DNA of 64,000 bases from Oscillospiraceae bacterium (GCA_017408395.1 JAFQUQ010000025.1:35545-99544), one strand, 5' to 3'; shown: positions 16,059-24,782, counted from the stretch's first letter. A program made the numbers and translations. The notes: generated by a model not told the origin, from the sequence alone.

Positions 16059-17735
16059 GTGAAAAAACAGAATTTTCTGCAAAGCTCGCTCATTCTCATT
16101 GCTTCTGCGGCTTTGGCAAAAGTCATAGGAGCAATTTTCCGTATTCCCCTTGCAAATATGCTGGGCGGCACGGGTATGGGGTATTTTTCCTCGGCATACG
16201 GCATTTTTATGACGGTTTACGCTGTTTCCGCAACAGGTATCCCCGTAGCGGCGGCAAAGCTTACAGCGGAAAAATCCGCACTGCAAAACGGCTCGGAGCT
16301 TAAAGATGTAAAGTGCACCGCCCTTACAGTCTGTGCTGTAACGGGACTTGCTTTTACACTGCTTATGCTTATGCTTGCATATCCGTTCTGCTGTTTTATA
16401 AGCAGAAGCCCCGAATCCGTGTTTGCGGTGGCAATGATAGCGCCGTCGGTATTTTTCGGATGCGTCACGGCGGCTTACAGAGGTTATCGTGAGGGTCTGC
16501 GGAATATGTACCCTACCGCCGTTTCGCAGGTAGCTGAAGCGGTGGTAAAGCTTGTATCGGGACTTGCCTGCTGTGCCGCCGTGTTAAAGCTTACACCTGT
16601 ACAGCTTGAACAAGCCGCCGCTGTTTTAGGAAAAATATTTCCCTTTAAAGAGCTGTCCCGTCTGTCTGCAGAGGAACTTGTTATGCCCCTTGCGGCGGCG
16701 GCGGCAATTTCGGGAGTGACATTTTCTACCTTTGCAGGAATGGTCTGCGTTATGATTTGCGAAAAAGCCTCAGCCGACCCGTTTAAACACGCAAAAGGCA
16801 GGTTTTCTTCCGCAATTTCCCGACAGCTTGCAAAAATAATCCTTCCAGTCGCGGCAGGTGCGCTTATTTCAAACCTTACCTCCCTCATCGACCTTGCAAC
16901 CATTACACGCTCCCTTGAAAAAGCTGTGCAGACCGCCCCGGGATTGTTTGCGGAATATACGGGCAGCGGTATAAAAGCCGAACTTCTGCCCAATTTTTTC
17001 TATGGTAGCTTTACCGGACTTGCGGTGACCATATTCAATCTGATACCCTCATTTACAAATATGTTCGGAAAAAGCGCTGTTCCGTCAATTGCAGGAGCCT
17101 GTGCGGAGGGAAACGCCGACGCTGTGAGAAATGCAGTGAAGAACGTTGTTTTCACTGCCGCCTACATTTCCGTACCCTGCGGTATAGGAATTTCCGCAAT
17201 CGCCCCTGACATACTGCGGCTTCTGTTCCCTATGAGAAGCACCGAAACGGAAATATGCGGTCCGTCGCTTCGTATTCTGGGTATCGGTGTAATTTTTCTG
17301 TCGGTTTCATCTGTGCTTTTTGCGGCATTGCAGGCTGTGGGCAGAAGTGATGTTCCCGTAAAAATTATGCTGTGGGGCGTGGCTGTGAAGCTTATGGGAA
17401 ATATCCTGCTGGTGTCCGTGCCTGAGCTTAACGTTGCAGGTGCGGCGGCTTCAACGGTGCTTTGCTACGGTGTAATAATGATTGCGGCAATAGCTTACGC
17501 AGAAAAATACACAGGCTTAAAAAAGACATCAGTATTTTCCTTGCTGGGGAAAATAGTTTTCTGCGGTATTCTCTGCGGCGGCACGGCCTTAATTGTAAAT
17601 AATCTGTTAACTAACGTGGACGACAGCAGAATTTCCGTTGCGGTTTCTGTTATTTCAGGGGCAATAATTTACATAATAAGCACACATTTAACAGGCGTTT
17701 TGAACAAAACTACGTTAAAAATGCTGATTTGTTAA
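16059..17735 (+). CDS. SpoVB-like polysaccharide/lipid flippase (MATE/MVF superfamily)
   Basis: A 558-residue membrane protein with about 14 predicted membrane segments and the N-terminal signature IASAALAKVIGAIFRIPLAN typical of SpoVB/YtgP-like oligosaccharidyl-lipid flippases. It probably flips a lipid-linked cell-wall or capsule precursor. It starts with GTG at 16059 after GAAAGGA. In Bacillus, spoVB lies directly upstream of the mazG (yabN) - S4 gene group, and the same order is seen here, supporting the SpoVB-like call. Whether this organism sporulates is not shown. Confidence 0.85.
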   Translation: MKKQNFLQSSLILIASAALAKVIGAIFRIPLANMLGGTGMGYFSSAYGIFMTVYAVSATGIPVAAAKLTAEKSALQNGSELKDVKCTALTVCAVTGLAFTLLMLMLAYPFCCFISRSPESVFAVAMIAPSVFFGCVTAAYRGYREGLRNMYPTAVSQVAEAVVKLVSGLACCAAVLKLTPVQLEQAAAVLGKIFPFKELSRLSAEELVMPLAAAAAISGVTFSTFAGMVCVMICEKASADPFKHAKGRFSSAISRQLAKIILPVAAGALISNLTSLIDLATITRSLEKAVQTAPGLFAEYTGSGIKAELLPNFFYGSFTGLAVTIFNLIPSFTNMFGKSAVPSIAGACAEGNADAVRNAVKNVVFTAAYISVPCGIGISAIAPDILRLLFPMRSTETEICGPSLRILGIGVIFLSVSSVLFAALQAVGRSDVPVKIMLWGVAVKLMGNILLVSVPELNVAGAAASTVLCYGVIMIAAIAYAEKYTGLKKTSVFSLLGKIVFCGILCGGTALIVNNLLTNVDDSRISVAVSVISGAIIYIISTHLTGVLNKTTLKMLIC

Positions 17736-17892
17736 GTTTTTTTCAAAAACCTCTTGAAATATTTCTAATTATAGGTTAATATATTAAATGCACGATGTAA
17801 AAAAGCACGGTCGGAAATCGGGTATTTCCCCATAGATACAGCATATTCCGATGTTTGCTCCGAAAAGTTAAATCAGAGGTTTTTGATAAATA

Positions 17893-18675
17893 ATGGAATT
17901 TACATTTAAAGACAGATACAATATGGATGATATGCTGGAAATTATGCGTATACTCCGTTCCGAAAACGGCTGTCCCTGGGACAGAGAGCAGGATCACCAC
18001 TCCATCCGCAAGGATTTCATTGAAGAGGTGTACGAGGCTATCGAGGCTATCGACACAGAGGATACAGAGCTTCTCCGTGAAGAGCTGGGCGACGTTCTTC
18101 TTCAGGTTGTATTCCATTGCCGTATCGAAGAGGAAAAGAACAGCTTTGATTTCGGCGATGTTGTAAATGAAGTTTGTCAGAAGCTCGTTATCCGTCACCC
18201 CCACGTTTTCGGCGACGTTTCCGTCAAGGATTCGGGCGAGGTGCTTAAGAACTGGAATAACATCAAGCAGGAAACCAAGGGTCAGGAAACCTACACGGAA
18301 ACCCTTGAAAGCGTATGCTCTGCCCTGCCTGCCTTAATGAGAGCGCAGAAGCTGGGACAGCGTGCAAAGCGTGCAGGTATGGATTTTGAAAACGTGCAGT
18401 CTGCAATAGAGGCGCTGGAAAGCGAAATTGCGGAGCTTAAAAAGGCTATAAACGAAAACAGCAATATCGAAGAGGAGATCGGCGATATTCTTTTCTCCGC
18501 TGTAAATGTTTCTCGTCTGTGCGGATTTGATTCCGAAGAGGCTCTTACAAGATCTTCCGACAAGTTTGTTGAAAGATTCCGTAAGACCGAAGAATTGACA
18601 AGGTTCGACGGGGTTGATATGAAATCCCTGAACATAGATGAGCTTGACGCATATTGGCGTAAAGCAAAAAATTAA
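17893..18675 (+). CDS. mazG: MazG-type nucleoside triphosphate pyrophosphohydrolase
   Basis: A 260-residue all-alpha NTP pyrophosphatase that hydrolyses (d)NTPs to NMP and pyrophosphate, probably house-cleaning. Two MazG repeats are visible: N-terminal with GCPWDREQDHHSIRKDFIEEVYE and LREELGDVLLQVVFH, C-terminal with IEEEIGDILFSAVNVSRLCG, each carrying the metal-binding EExxE and ExxD motifs. It lacks the N-terminal methylase domain of YabN. Position after the SpoVB-like gene and before HU matches conserved Firmicutes order. Confidence 0.93.
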   Translation: MEFTFKDRYNMDDMLEIMRILRSENGCPWDREQDHHSIRKDFIEEVYEAIEAIDTEDTELLREELGDVLLQVVFHCRIEEEKNSFDFGDVVNEVCQKLVIRHPHVFGDVSVKDSGEVLKNWNNIKQETKGQETYTETLESVCSALPALMRAQKLGQRAKRAGMDFENVQSAIEALESEIAELKKAINENSNIEEEIGDILFSAVNVSRLCGFDSEEALTRSSDKFVERFRKTEELTRFDGVDMKSLNIDELDAYWRKAKN

Positions 18676-18723
18676 GAACAATGGCTTGTGCCATTTAAAA
18701 AAATCATATGGAGGTATGTCAAA

Positions 18724-19002
18724 ATGACAAAGGCAGAATTAATCAATGCAATTGCTGAAAAGAGCGGTTTCACTAAGAAGGATTCAGAAAAGGCACTCAA
18801 CGCTGTAATCGGTTCTATCACAGACGCACTCGTTGCTGGTGATAAGGTTCAGGTTGTAGGTTTCGGTACATTTGAAGTTCGTGAAAGAGCTGCTAAGGAA
18901 GCTACAAACCCAAGAACTAAGGAAAAGATTATGGTTCCTGCTAAGAAGGCTCCTGCTTTCAAGGCTGGTAAGGCTCTCAAGGACGCTGTTGACGCTAAGT
19001 AA
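18724..19002 (+). CDS. hup: HU family DNA-binding protein
   Basis: A 92-residue histone-like protein that bends and compacts DNA as a dimer. It shows MTKAELINAIAEKSGFTKKD at the N-terminus, GFGTFEVRERAAKEATNPRT with the DNA-intercalating Pro of the NP motif, and KKAPAFKAGKALKDAV at the C-terminus. ATG at 18724 follows GGAGG. Codon use here is more biased (GCT, AAG, GGT) than in neighbours, as expected for high expression. A small AATGGC/GCCATT hairpin (18680-18695) precedes the ribosome binding site. Confidence 0.97.
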   Translation: MTKAELINAIAEKSGFTKKDSEKALNAVIGSITDALVAGDKVQVVGFGTFEVRERAAKEATNPRTKEKIMVPAKKAPAFKAGKALKDAVDAK

Positions 19003-19019
19003 TTTTTCCTGATTTTTTC

Positions 19020-19056
19020 GGCAGACTGCTCTTTCACGGGCAGGTCTGCCTTTTTG
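19020..19056 (+). terminator. Rho-independent terminator after HU
   Basis: Hairpin with stem GGCAGAC/GTCTGCC (19020-19050) followed by five Ts. It ends HU messages, leaving the S4 gene to read-through or its own promoter. Confidence 0.75.
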
Positions 19057-19076
19057 TTTAAGTAAAGGAGTATAAA

Positions 19077-19321
19077 ATGCGACTCGACAAATATTTAAAG
19101 GTTACTCGTCTTATCAAGAGAAGAACTATCGCAAATGAAGCCTGCGACGCTGAAAAAATCGTCGTGAACGGCAAGGCTGCACGTGCTTCATATGACGTTA
19201 AGGTGGGCGACATCATCGAAATCAATATGGGACAGCGCCCTCTTAAGGTAAAGGTGCTCAAGTCACTGAGTATGCTACAAAGGAAAACGCTGCCGACAAC
19301 TACATCGTTGTGGAGGACTGA
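19077..19321 (+). pseudogene. S4-domain RNA-binding protein (HslR/YabO type), frameshifted
   Basis: Small S4 RNA-binding protein of the Hsp15/RlbA type that acts on stalled or recycled ribosomes. MRLDKYLKVTRLIKRRTIAN, VVNGKAARASYDVKVGD and PLKVKVL are typical. The frame then breaks near 19259-19261: one missing base (expected GAA, seen AA) would restore VTEYATKENAADNYIVVED and a TGA at 19319-19321. As written, the frame instead runs into the next gene and gives a 139-residue fusion. The downstream remainder is intact in the other frame, so this is either a recent mutation, a sequencing error or a programmed shift; there is no slippery run at the site, making programmed shifting unlikely. Confidence 0.8.
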
Positions 19322-19322
19322 T

Positions 19323-19496
19323 ATGGGACCGTATGAATACAAGGTAGTGCGTATCGACGGGGATTATGCTCATCTTTTACGCACCGACATCGACTCTGAC
19401 GAGACCGTATTGGTGGCAAGAGCCCTGCTCCCCGGCGAAATTGACGAGGGAACAAGGCTCCTTTGGGAAAATTTAGAGTATACCGTTATCGGTTAA
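19323..19496 (+). CDS. 57-residue protein of unknown function
   Basis: Starts one base after the natural stop of the S4 gene (TGA-T-ATG), so it is probably coupled to it. The product begins MGPYEYKVVRIDGDYAH and ends in ENLEYTVIG; it is acidic, with alternating hydrophobic residues suggestive of a small beta-rich domain. No family recognised. GGAGGA within the S4 coding end can serve as ribosome binding site. Its last 11 bases overlap the end of the convergent radical SAM gene. Because it is in frame with the broken S4 gene it could be misannotated as that gene's C-terminus. Confidence 0.65.
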   Translation: MGPYEYKVVRIDGDYAHLLRTDIDSDETVLVARALLPGEIDEGTRLLWENLEYTVIG

Positions 19497-21210
19497 ACTC
19501 AAAATAAAATTTATTCAGTTTATATTCAGGCGCAGTTATACTGTGCCTGTTTTTTGCATTATCATCATAATCGGCATAAACTCCGCAGTACCTGCCGTCC
19601 TCACTTTCGCTGTAAAGCACAGCAAGGGCACGCTTTATTCCCCTTTGCTGACGGGTGCTTTCGTTGGAATTAAGGTGCTGTCTGGCCTTGTTAAGCAGGT
19701 CGGGGTCGTGGATTTTAAGCGTTTCGGGCAGTAAACCGAAGGAATTGGTTGCAAATCTGTCGCATACCATTTTATCACGGAGCACCCTTCCGTCAACGCC
19801 ATCCTGCTTTGAAAAATAGCTTAAAACAAGGGCTGTGTAATCGTCAAGGCTGATTTTGGCAGTACCTTTTTCCGCCGCATAAATCCCGAAATCACGGAAT
19901 ATTTCAAAGGGCGTTTTTCCGCTGACGGCGATTATGTACTCAACTGTACGTTTGAAGCGTCCGCTGTTGCACAAACGGTCAAGTGCGTCCTCGGTTTTAT
20001 GCAGTATCTCCATTTCTTCTCTGCTCAGCCACGGTGTTGAAAGCACCTCATAAGGCGGCTCATCCGCAAATTCACAGGGATACTTTTCACTTTCCTCACG
20101 CATATCGGCGCCGTGAAGAAGCTTTAAAAAGCCCATCTGGAGCATATCCGCACCAAGAAAAAAGCCCGTATTGAAGCTGTCTGCAAAGCTGTCCATACCC
20201 TCATAGGGCAGACCTGCTATAAGGTCGATGTGGATATGGATATTTTTCCTTTCCGTAAGCCGCAGAATGTTCTTTTTAAGCTTCTCCGTATCGGTTTTAC
20301 GGTTGATATATGACAGCGTTTTTTCGTTGAAGCTCTGCATTCCGATTTCAAGCTGAATTGCACCGTGGGGTGCATTGTTAAGCAGCTCAATGGTTTCGTC
20401 ATCCAGAATATCCCCTGCTATTTCAAAATGAAAACACACTCCCGACGGGATTTCCCTGCCGTAATTTTCACATATAAAACGGAAAATTTCCTTTGCCCTG
20501 CTTTTGTTTGCGTTGAAAGTACGGTCCACAAATTTCACTACCGACGCTGTTTTCTTTGCAAGGGAAATTATCTCGGATTTCGCTCTTTCAATATCAAAGA
20601 AGCGTACACCACCGCACCGTCCCGACAGACAGAAAGCGCAGGAATAAGGGCATCCCCTGCTTGTTTCAATATAGGGCATACGGCTGCCCAGCGCTTCGTA
20701 AAATTCATCGCAGTAGGGCGAAGGCGGCTCCTCTGGCGAAATAAACGGCGGATTTACAATTATACCTTCTCCGCTTCTGCGGCATATTCCGTAACCGTCG
20801 GGAATTTCCCGCTTTAGGCTTAAACAGTCGCAGAGCCTTGCAATCGGCTCCTCGCCCTCTCCCGACACGACGCAGTCAACAAAATCATTCTTTAAAAGCA
20901 CGTCCTCCGCATTGTAGCTTACTTCCGGACCGCCCAGCACGATCACAATGCCGGGACGTGCTTTTTTCACCCTTTCCGCAAGCTTAAGCACCGTTTTCAC
21001 GTTCCAGATGTACGTGCAGAACCCGATCAGATCAGCTTCAAAGCCCATCACACGCTCAAACAGCACGTCCTCTTTTTCGTTGACAGTACCCTCGCATACA
21101 AAGGCTTCAACATCGCTTTCGGCGTATTTTTTTATTCCTGCAAGCAGACACCAGGGCGCAAGAGAAGCGTGGGAATATTTGGAGTTTAAAGCAACAAAAA
21201 CAACCTTCAT
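19486..21210 (-). CDS. B12-binding domain radical SAM protein (DUF4080 type)
   Basis: A 574-residue protein with an N-terminal cobalamin-binding Rossmann domain (about 1-145; VVFVALNSKYSHASLAP, VLGGPEVSY) and a radical SAM barrel with the cluster motif CPYSCAFC in TSRGCPYSCAFCLSGRCGG, then a C-terminal DUF4080-like region with the YPCEFADEPPYEVL and RFATNSFGLLP segments. The enzyme should use a [4Fe-4S] cluster and SAM, with cobalamin likely, for an unknown alkylation or rearrangement. It follows the amidohydrolase gene with a one-base overlap (TGATG), suggesting coupled function. Confidence 0.9.
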   Translation of the reverse strand: MKVVFVALNSKYSHASLAPWCLLAGIKKYAESDVEAFVCEGTVNEKEDVLFERVMGFEADLIGFCTYIWNVKTVLKLAERVKKARPGIVIVLGGPEVSYNAEDVLLKNDFVDCVVSGEGEEPIARLCDCLSLKREIPDGYGICRRSGEGIIVNPPFISPEEPPSPYCDEFYEALGSRMPYIETSRGCPYSCAFCLSGRCGGVRFFDIERAKSEIISLAKKTASVVKFVDRTFNANKSRAKEIFRFICENYGREIPSGVCFHFEIAGDILDDETIELLNNAPHGAIQLEIGMQSFNEKTLSYINRKTDTEKLKKNILRLTERKNIHIHIDLIAGLPYEGMDSFADSFNTGFFLGADMLQMGFLKLLHGADMREESEKYPCEFADEPPYEVLSTPWLSREEMEILHKTEDALDRLCNSGRFKRTVEYIIAVSGKTPFEIFRDFGIYAAEKGTAKISLDDYTALVLSYFSKQDGVDGRVLRDKMVCDRFATNSFGLLPETLKIHDPDLLNKARQHLNSNESTRQQRGIKRALAVLYSESEDGRYCGVYADYDDNAKNRHSITAPEYKLNKFYFEFNR

Positions 21211-21995
21211 CAGTTTAATCCAAGAAGCTTTTCGATGTTGCCGTGAAGTATCATTTCACGTTCTTCCTCCGAAAGGGGCAGTTTACCCAGCATTTCAAGC
21301 TCCTCAACGGCACTCCACATAGGATAGTCCGTACCGAAAAGAACGTGGTCCACGCCGAAAAAGCGTATAAGCTTCATTGCAGTTTCGGCTGAAAGCTCGT
21401 AAAGTGCGCTGGAAGTGTCTACCCAGATTTCTCTGCCTGCGTAAGCTTCCTCTACCTTGTCCCACTCCGACCATCCGCCGAAATGCGCACCGATAACCTG
21501 AAGCTTTGGAAATGCGTCCAGCACCCTCGCCATACGTTCAGGCTTTGACCACTCATAACGGTAATCCCCCGTATGAACAAGCAGGGGCATTTTACCCTCG
21601 ATATGCTCGTAAATTTTCATCGCCTTGTCGTCATCAATGCGGAAATGCTGGAAGTCGGGGTGTATTTTTACCCCTTTGAGTCCCATTTCACAAGCTCTGT
21701 CAAGCTCACCGCAGATGTCCTCATAATCAGGGTGAATTGCCGCAAACCCTATCAGCTTATCGGGGTAAGTCTCCACACTTTTTGCAATAAAATTGTTTAT
21801 GCTTTCAACCTGTGCAGGTGTCGTTGCGACAGACTGTACAACAAATTTTTCTACCCCTGCCTTTGCACCAATGTCAATCAAGGTGCTGATTTTACCGTCA
21901 AATCTCATCTTTAAATCATAGAATGAGCCTATGCCTTCAACTGCCTTTTCTGCAATTTTATCGGGAAAAATGTGTGCGTGTGAGTCAATTATCAT
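21210..21995 (-). CDS. Amidohydrolase family metal-dependent hydrolase (ACMSD-like fold)
   Basis: A 261-residue TIM-barrel hydrolase of the amidohydrolase_2 group. Metal-binding motifs are visible: HxH in DSHAHIF, KIHPD, LVHTGD, GAHFGG and the final Asp in FGTDYP. GAAAGGA precedes the ATG. Translationally coupled to the B12 radical SAM gene. The substrate is unknown; family members decarboxylate or hydrolyse aromatic or carboxylic compounds. Confidence 0.9.
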   Translation of the reverse strand: MIIDSHAHIFPDKIAEKAVEGIGSFYDLKMRFDGKISTLIDIGAKAGVEKFVVQSVATTPAQVESINNFIAKSVETYPDKLIGFAAIHPDYEDICGELDRACEMGLKGVKIHPDFQHFRIDDDKAMKIYEHIEGKMPLLVHTGDYRYEWSKPERMARVLDAFPKLQVIGAHFGGWSEWDKVEEAYAGREIWVDTSSALYELSAETAMKLIRFFGVDHVLFGTDYPMWSAVEELEMLGKLPLSEEEREMILHGNIEKLLGLN

Positions 21996-22020
21996 AGCAG
22001 TTTTCCTTTCTAAAGTACTT

Positions 22021-22049
22021 AAACCGCACTCAGTAGCGGAATGCGGTTT
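22021..22049 (-). terminator. Hairpin downstream of galT
   Basis: Inverted repeat AAACCGCA/TGCGGTTT (22021-22028 and 22042-22049) directly after the galT stop on the minus strand. The following U-tract is weak. Confidence 0.55.
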
Positions 22050-22063
22050 AGTTATGTAAATAT

Positions 22064-23572
22064 TTAATTTAAAGAGTCAATAAATCTGTTGAATGCAGCC
22101 ATACCCTCTTCGTTGCGCTTGTAAACGCCTGCGTGTTCAAGCACCTTTGAGAATACCAGACCGATTTCCTTCTGAATGATTTCGTGTACATTTTCTGCGG
22201 TGATTTCGTTTCTTGCAGAAAATTCTTCTGCCCAGTCAGCGTGCTTTTCAAGGTTTTCGTCAGCACGTACAGCGTCGATACCCTTGTTTACAAGCACATC
22301 CGCAAGCTGCTCCATCTCGCTCTTAAGACGTGCAGGCAGCACGGCAAGACCCATTACCTCAATAAGACCGATGTTCTCCTTTTTAATGTGGTGAAGCTCG
22401 GAATGAGGATGGTAAACGCCGAGAGGACACTCGTCCGTTGTGATATTGTTACGCAGAACAAGGTCAAGCTCATAGTCGTTGCCTCGTTTTCTTGCGATAG
22501 GTGTAATGGTATTATGAGGTACGCCGTCTGTTTCCGCATAAACAAATGCTGCCTCGTCGGTATAACCTCTCCAGGCTGTAAGAATTTTATCTCCCAGCTC
22601 AACAAGACGCTCATAATCACGGCAGCTTATTCTGATAACAGACATAGGCCACTTTACACGTCCTACCTTTACATCCTTGAAGCCGTCAATTGTGTATTCC
22701 TCTTCGATCTCTGCATTTTCCATTGCAAATGTGTAGTGACCGCCCTGGAAATGCTCGTGTGTAAGGATAGAGCCGCCTACGATAGGCAGGTCAGCATTTG
22801 AGCCGATAAAATAATGTGGGAACTGCTCAACAAAGTCAAAAAGCTTTTCAAAAGCAGCTCTGTCAATTTTCATGGGTGTATGGTTACAGTTAAAGAGTAT
22901 GCAGTGCTCGTTGTAATATACATAAGGAGAGTACTGGAGTCCCCATCTTTCATCGTTTATCTTAACAGGGATAATGCGGTGATTACGGCGTGCAGGATGG
23001 TTTACTCTGCCTGCGTAGCCAACGTTTTCCTCGCATAACAGGCACTTCGGATAAGAGCTCTGCTTTGCATTGAGTGCGGCAGCAATTGCCTTCGGGTCCT
23101 TTTCAGGCTTGGAAAGATTTATCGTAATATCAAGAGTACCGTACTCGGTTTCAGCTGTCCACTTCATATCCTTTGCGATACGGTAGCGGCGGATATAGTC
23201 GGTATCGCAGCTGAATTTATAGTAAAAATCGGTAGCGTCCTTAGGAGTCTTTTCACGGTATATCTGTCTGAATTTGTTGATTACCTCAGACGGACGAGGT
23301 GTGATACAGCCCATTATCTCCGTATCAAAAAGGTCACGGTAAACAATGCTGTCCTCGATAATTCCCTGCTCCACGGCATAATCGTTTATTTCCCTGAGCA
23401 CCTCTTCAAGGTCAATATTGGTAAAAATTTCATCAGGCGGATTATACTCGTCCAGTTTAAGCTTGTGAATGATTGAATTTGCGGTATAAATTCTGTCCTC
23501 TGCGGTTATAAGATTATTTTCAAGTCCGTAACAGATGAGCTTACGGACGGTTGTATCAATATTAATTGCCAT
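22064..23572 (-). CDS. galT: UDP-glucose--hexose-1-phosphate uridylyltransferase, class II
   Basis: Leloir-pathway enzyme exchanging UMP between UDP-glucose and galactose-1-phosphate. It belongs to the class II (Gram-positive) GalT family, about 500 residues. Visible are LLCEENVGYAGR, INDERWGLQYSPYVYYNEH and the downstream GGSILTHEHFQGG segment, and PHNTITPIARKRG. The family start fits ATG at 23572 (MAINIDTTVRKLICYGL). The ribosome binding site AAAGGAGAT lies 24 nt further upstream and is followed by an in-frame ATG (23596) and a small hairpin ATGCTT/AAGCAT, so the true start is uncertain. No galK or galE is in the window; aldose epimerase is at 27661. Confidence 0.93.
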   Translation of the reverse strand: MAINIDTTVRKLICYGLENNLITAEDRIYTANSIIHKLKLDEYNPPDEIFTNIDLEEVLREINDYAVEQGIIEDSIVYRDLFDTEIMGCITPRPSEVINKFRQIYREKTPKDATDFYYKFSCDTDYIRRYRIAKDMKWTAETEYGTLDITINLSKPEKDPKAIAAALNAKQSSYPKCLLCEENVGYAGRVNHPARRNHRIIPVKINDERWGLQYSPYVYYNEHCILFNCNHTPMKIDRAAFEKLFDFVEQFPHYFIGSNADLPIVGGSILTHEHFQGGHYTFAMENAEIEEEYTIDGFKDVKVGRVKWPMSVIRISCRDYERLVELGDKILTAWRGYTDEAAFVYAETDGVPHNTITPIARKRGNDYELDLVLRNNITTDECPLGVYHPHSELHHIKKENIGLIEVMGLAVLPARLKSEMEQLADVLVNKGIDAVRADENLEKHADWAEEFSARNEITAENVHEIIQKEIGLVFSKVLEHAGVYKRNEEGMAAFNRFIDSLN

Positions 23573-23697
23573 AAATTTACTATGCTTTTCAAGCATATCT
23601 CCTTTCGGTAAAATAAAATACACTTTAATTATAACATCGCAGGAACTTTATTCAATGTATAAATTATTAAATAGATATTAACCGTTTAAACACAAAA

Positions 23698-23725
23698 ACT
23701 GCGGAACGCTTTCACGCTCCGCAGT
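23698..23725 (-). terminator. Rho-independent terminator of pduL
   Basis: Minus-strand hairpin with stem ACTGCGGA/TCCGCAGT (23725-23698) followed by a run of five Us. Confidence 0.8.
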
Positions 23726-23741
23726 CATCTGCTGTTTAAAA

Positions 23742-24320
23742 TTAAAGCTTGATGATTGTGCCCATCTGGTTTGCACCTGAACATACAGCGTTAGCTTCGT
23801 CTGTATCAATGTGCATAGCTCTTGCAAAATTTTCGTGTACACGGCATACTACGTCGCCGAGAATAGCCTTTCTTTCGTTTGTGTCCAGCTGAACATATAC
23901 GATTTCCTTATCCTTAACGCCAAGCTCTTCTGCGTCAGCAGGTGTAAGGTGAATGTGTCTCTTTGCTACGATTACGCCTTCGGAAAGTTCAACTTCGCCG
24001 CATGGACCTACGATCTTGCAAGCGCCTGAACCTGCAACGTCACCGCTTTCTCTGATTGGTGCGCTGATACCGATTGAACGAGCATCTGTTGCGGAAAGTT
24101 CAACCTGTGTAGCAGGTCTTACAGGGCCGAGAATGGAAACGCCTGCAAGTGACTTCTTAGGGCCTACAACTTCTACTCTTTCTTCGCAAGCGTACTGGCC
24201 GGGCTGGGAAAGATCCTTCTTCTTTGTAAGTGTTGCACCCTTACCGAAAAGTATTTCGAGATCCTGCTGTGAAACGTGAACGTGACGTGCTGATGTTTCA
24301 ACGATAAATTCCTTTGACAT
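23742..24320 (-). CDS. pduL: PduL-type phosphate acyltransferase (phosphotransacylase)
   Basis: A 192-residue enzyme converting acyl-CoA and phosphate to acyl phosphate and CoA, the alternative to Pta in acetate or propionate formation. Two beta-barrel halves each carry the zinc-site motif: ETSARHVHVS near the N-terminus and VAKRHIHLTPADAEELGV in the second half; GPVRPATQVELSATDA is also typical. It has no N-terminal microcompartment-targeting extension and no shell genes lie nearby, so it is probably a cytosolic phosphotransacetylase. It stands alone with GGAGGA before the ATG and a strong terminator after it. Confidence 0.95.
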   Translation of the reverse strand: MSKEFIVETSARHVHVSQQDLEILFGKGATLTKKKDLSQPGQYACEERVEVVGPKKSLAGVSILGPVRPATQVELSATDARSIGISAPIRESGDVAGSGACKIVGPCGEVELSEGVIVAKRHIHLTPADAEELGVKDKEIVYVQLDTNERKAILGDVVCRVHENFARAMHIDTDEANAVCSGANQMGTIIKL

Positions 24321-24450
24321 GACAAATCCTCCGATTAAAATATAATATGGGTTTTCAATCTAAAAATACCCTTAACATATTAAGTATACTACTTTTCACA
24401 GAAAAGTCAAGAAAAAATGACAAAATTCCCCGACTGTACCGCAAAATAAA

Positions 24451-24480
24451 ATACCGCCCTGTTTTTCAACAAAGCGGTAT
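24451..24480 (-). terminator. Terminator of the rpsF-ssb-rpsR operon
   Basis: Inverted repeat ATACCGC/GCGGTAT (24451-24457 and 24474-24480), followed on the minus strand by a U-rich tract, 12 bases after the rpsR stop. Confidence 0.65.
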
Positions 24481-24491
24481 GATTTACGAAC

Positions 24492-24740
24492 TTAGTCAGA
24501 AACGTAAGGAACAAGAGCAACGTGTCTAGCACGCTTGATAGCTGTTGTAAGCTGTCTCTGATGATATGCACAAGTACCTGTTACACGTCTTGGAAGAATC
24601 TTGGATCTTTCAGTCATGCACTTCTTGAGTCTTGGAATATCCTTATAATCGATCTTTTCTACTCTGTCAGCACAGAACATGCAAACCTTCTTGCGTGTTC
24701 TCTTCATGCCGCGAGGAGATCTTTCTCTATCTCTTTCCAT
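24492..24740 (-). CDS. rpsR: 30S ribosomal protein S18
   Basis: An 82-residue ribosomal protein that binds the 30S platform with S6. The zinc-type cysteines are present (KVCMFCADR and TCAYHQRQL), as are the signature [20 protein letters not shown] and [21 protein letters not shown] precedes the ATG. Third gene of the conserved rpsF-ssb-rpsR operon. Confidence 0.98.
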   Translation of the reverse strand: MERDRERSPRGMKRTRKKVCMFCADRVEKIDYKDIPRLKKCMTERSKILPRRVTGTCAYHQRQLTTAIKRARHVALVPYVSD

Positions 24741-24782
24741 TATGATAACCTCCTGTTTAAGATTGAATACGTTTTAAGATAA

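Noticed and set aside
18680-18695. AATGGC/GCCATT hairpin as a terminator between mazG and hup
   Set aside because: Only six base pairs and followed by As, not Ts, on the coding strand.
19077-19496. A natural 139-residue fusion of an S4 domain with a new C-terminal domain
   Set aside because: The expected S4 C-terminus is intact in another frame with its own stop, and the second part has its own start and ribosome binding site; a one-base deletion explains it better.
23742-24320. PduL as a sign of a bacterial microcompartment
   Set aside because: No targeting extension and no shell or partner genes nearby; it fits a cytosolic phosphotransacetylase.
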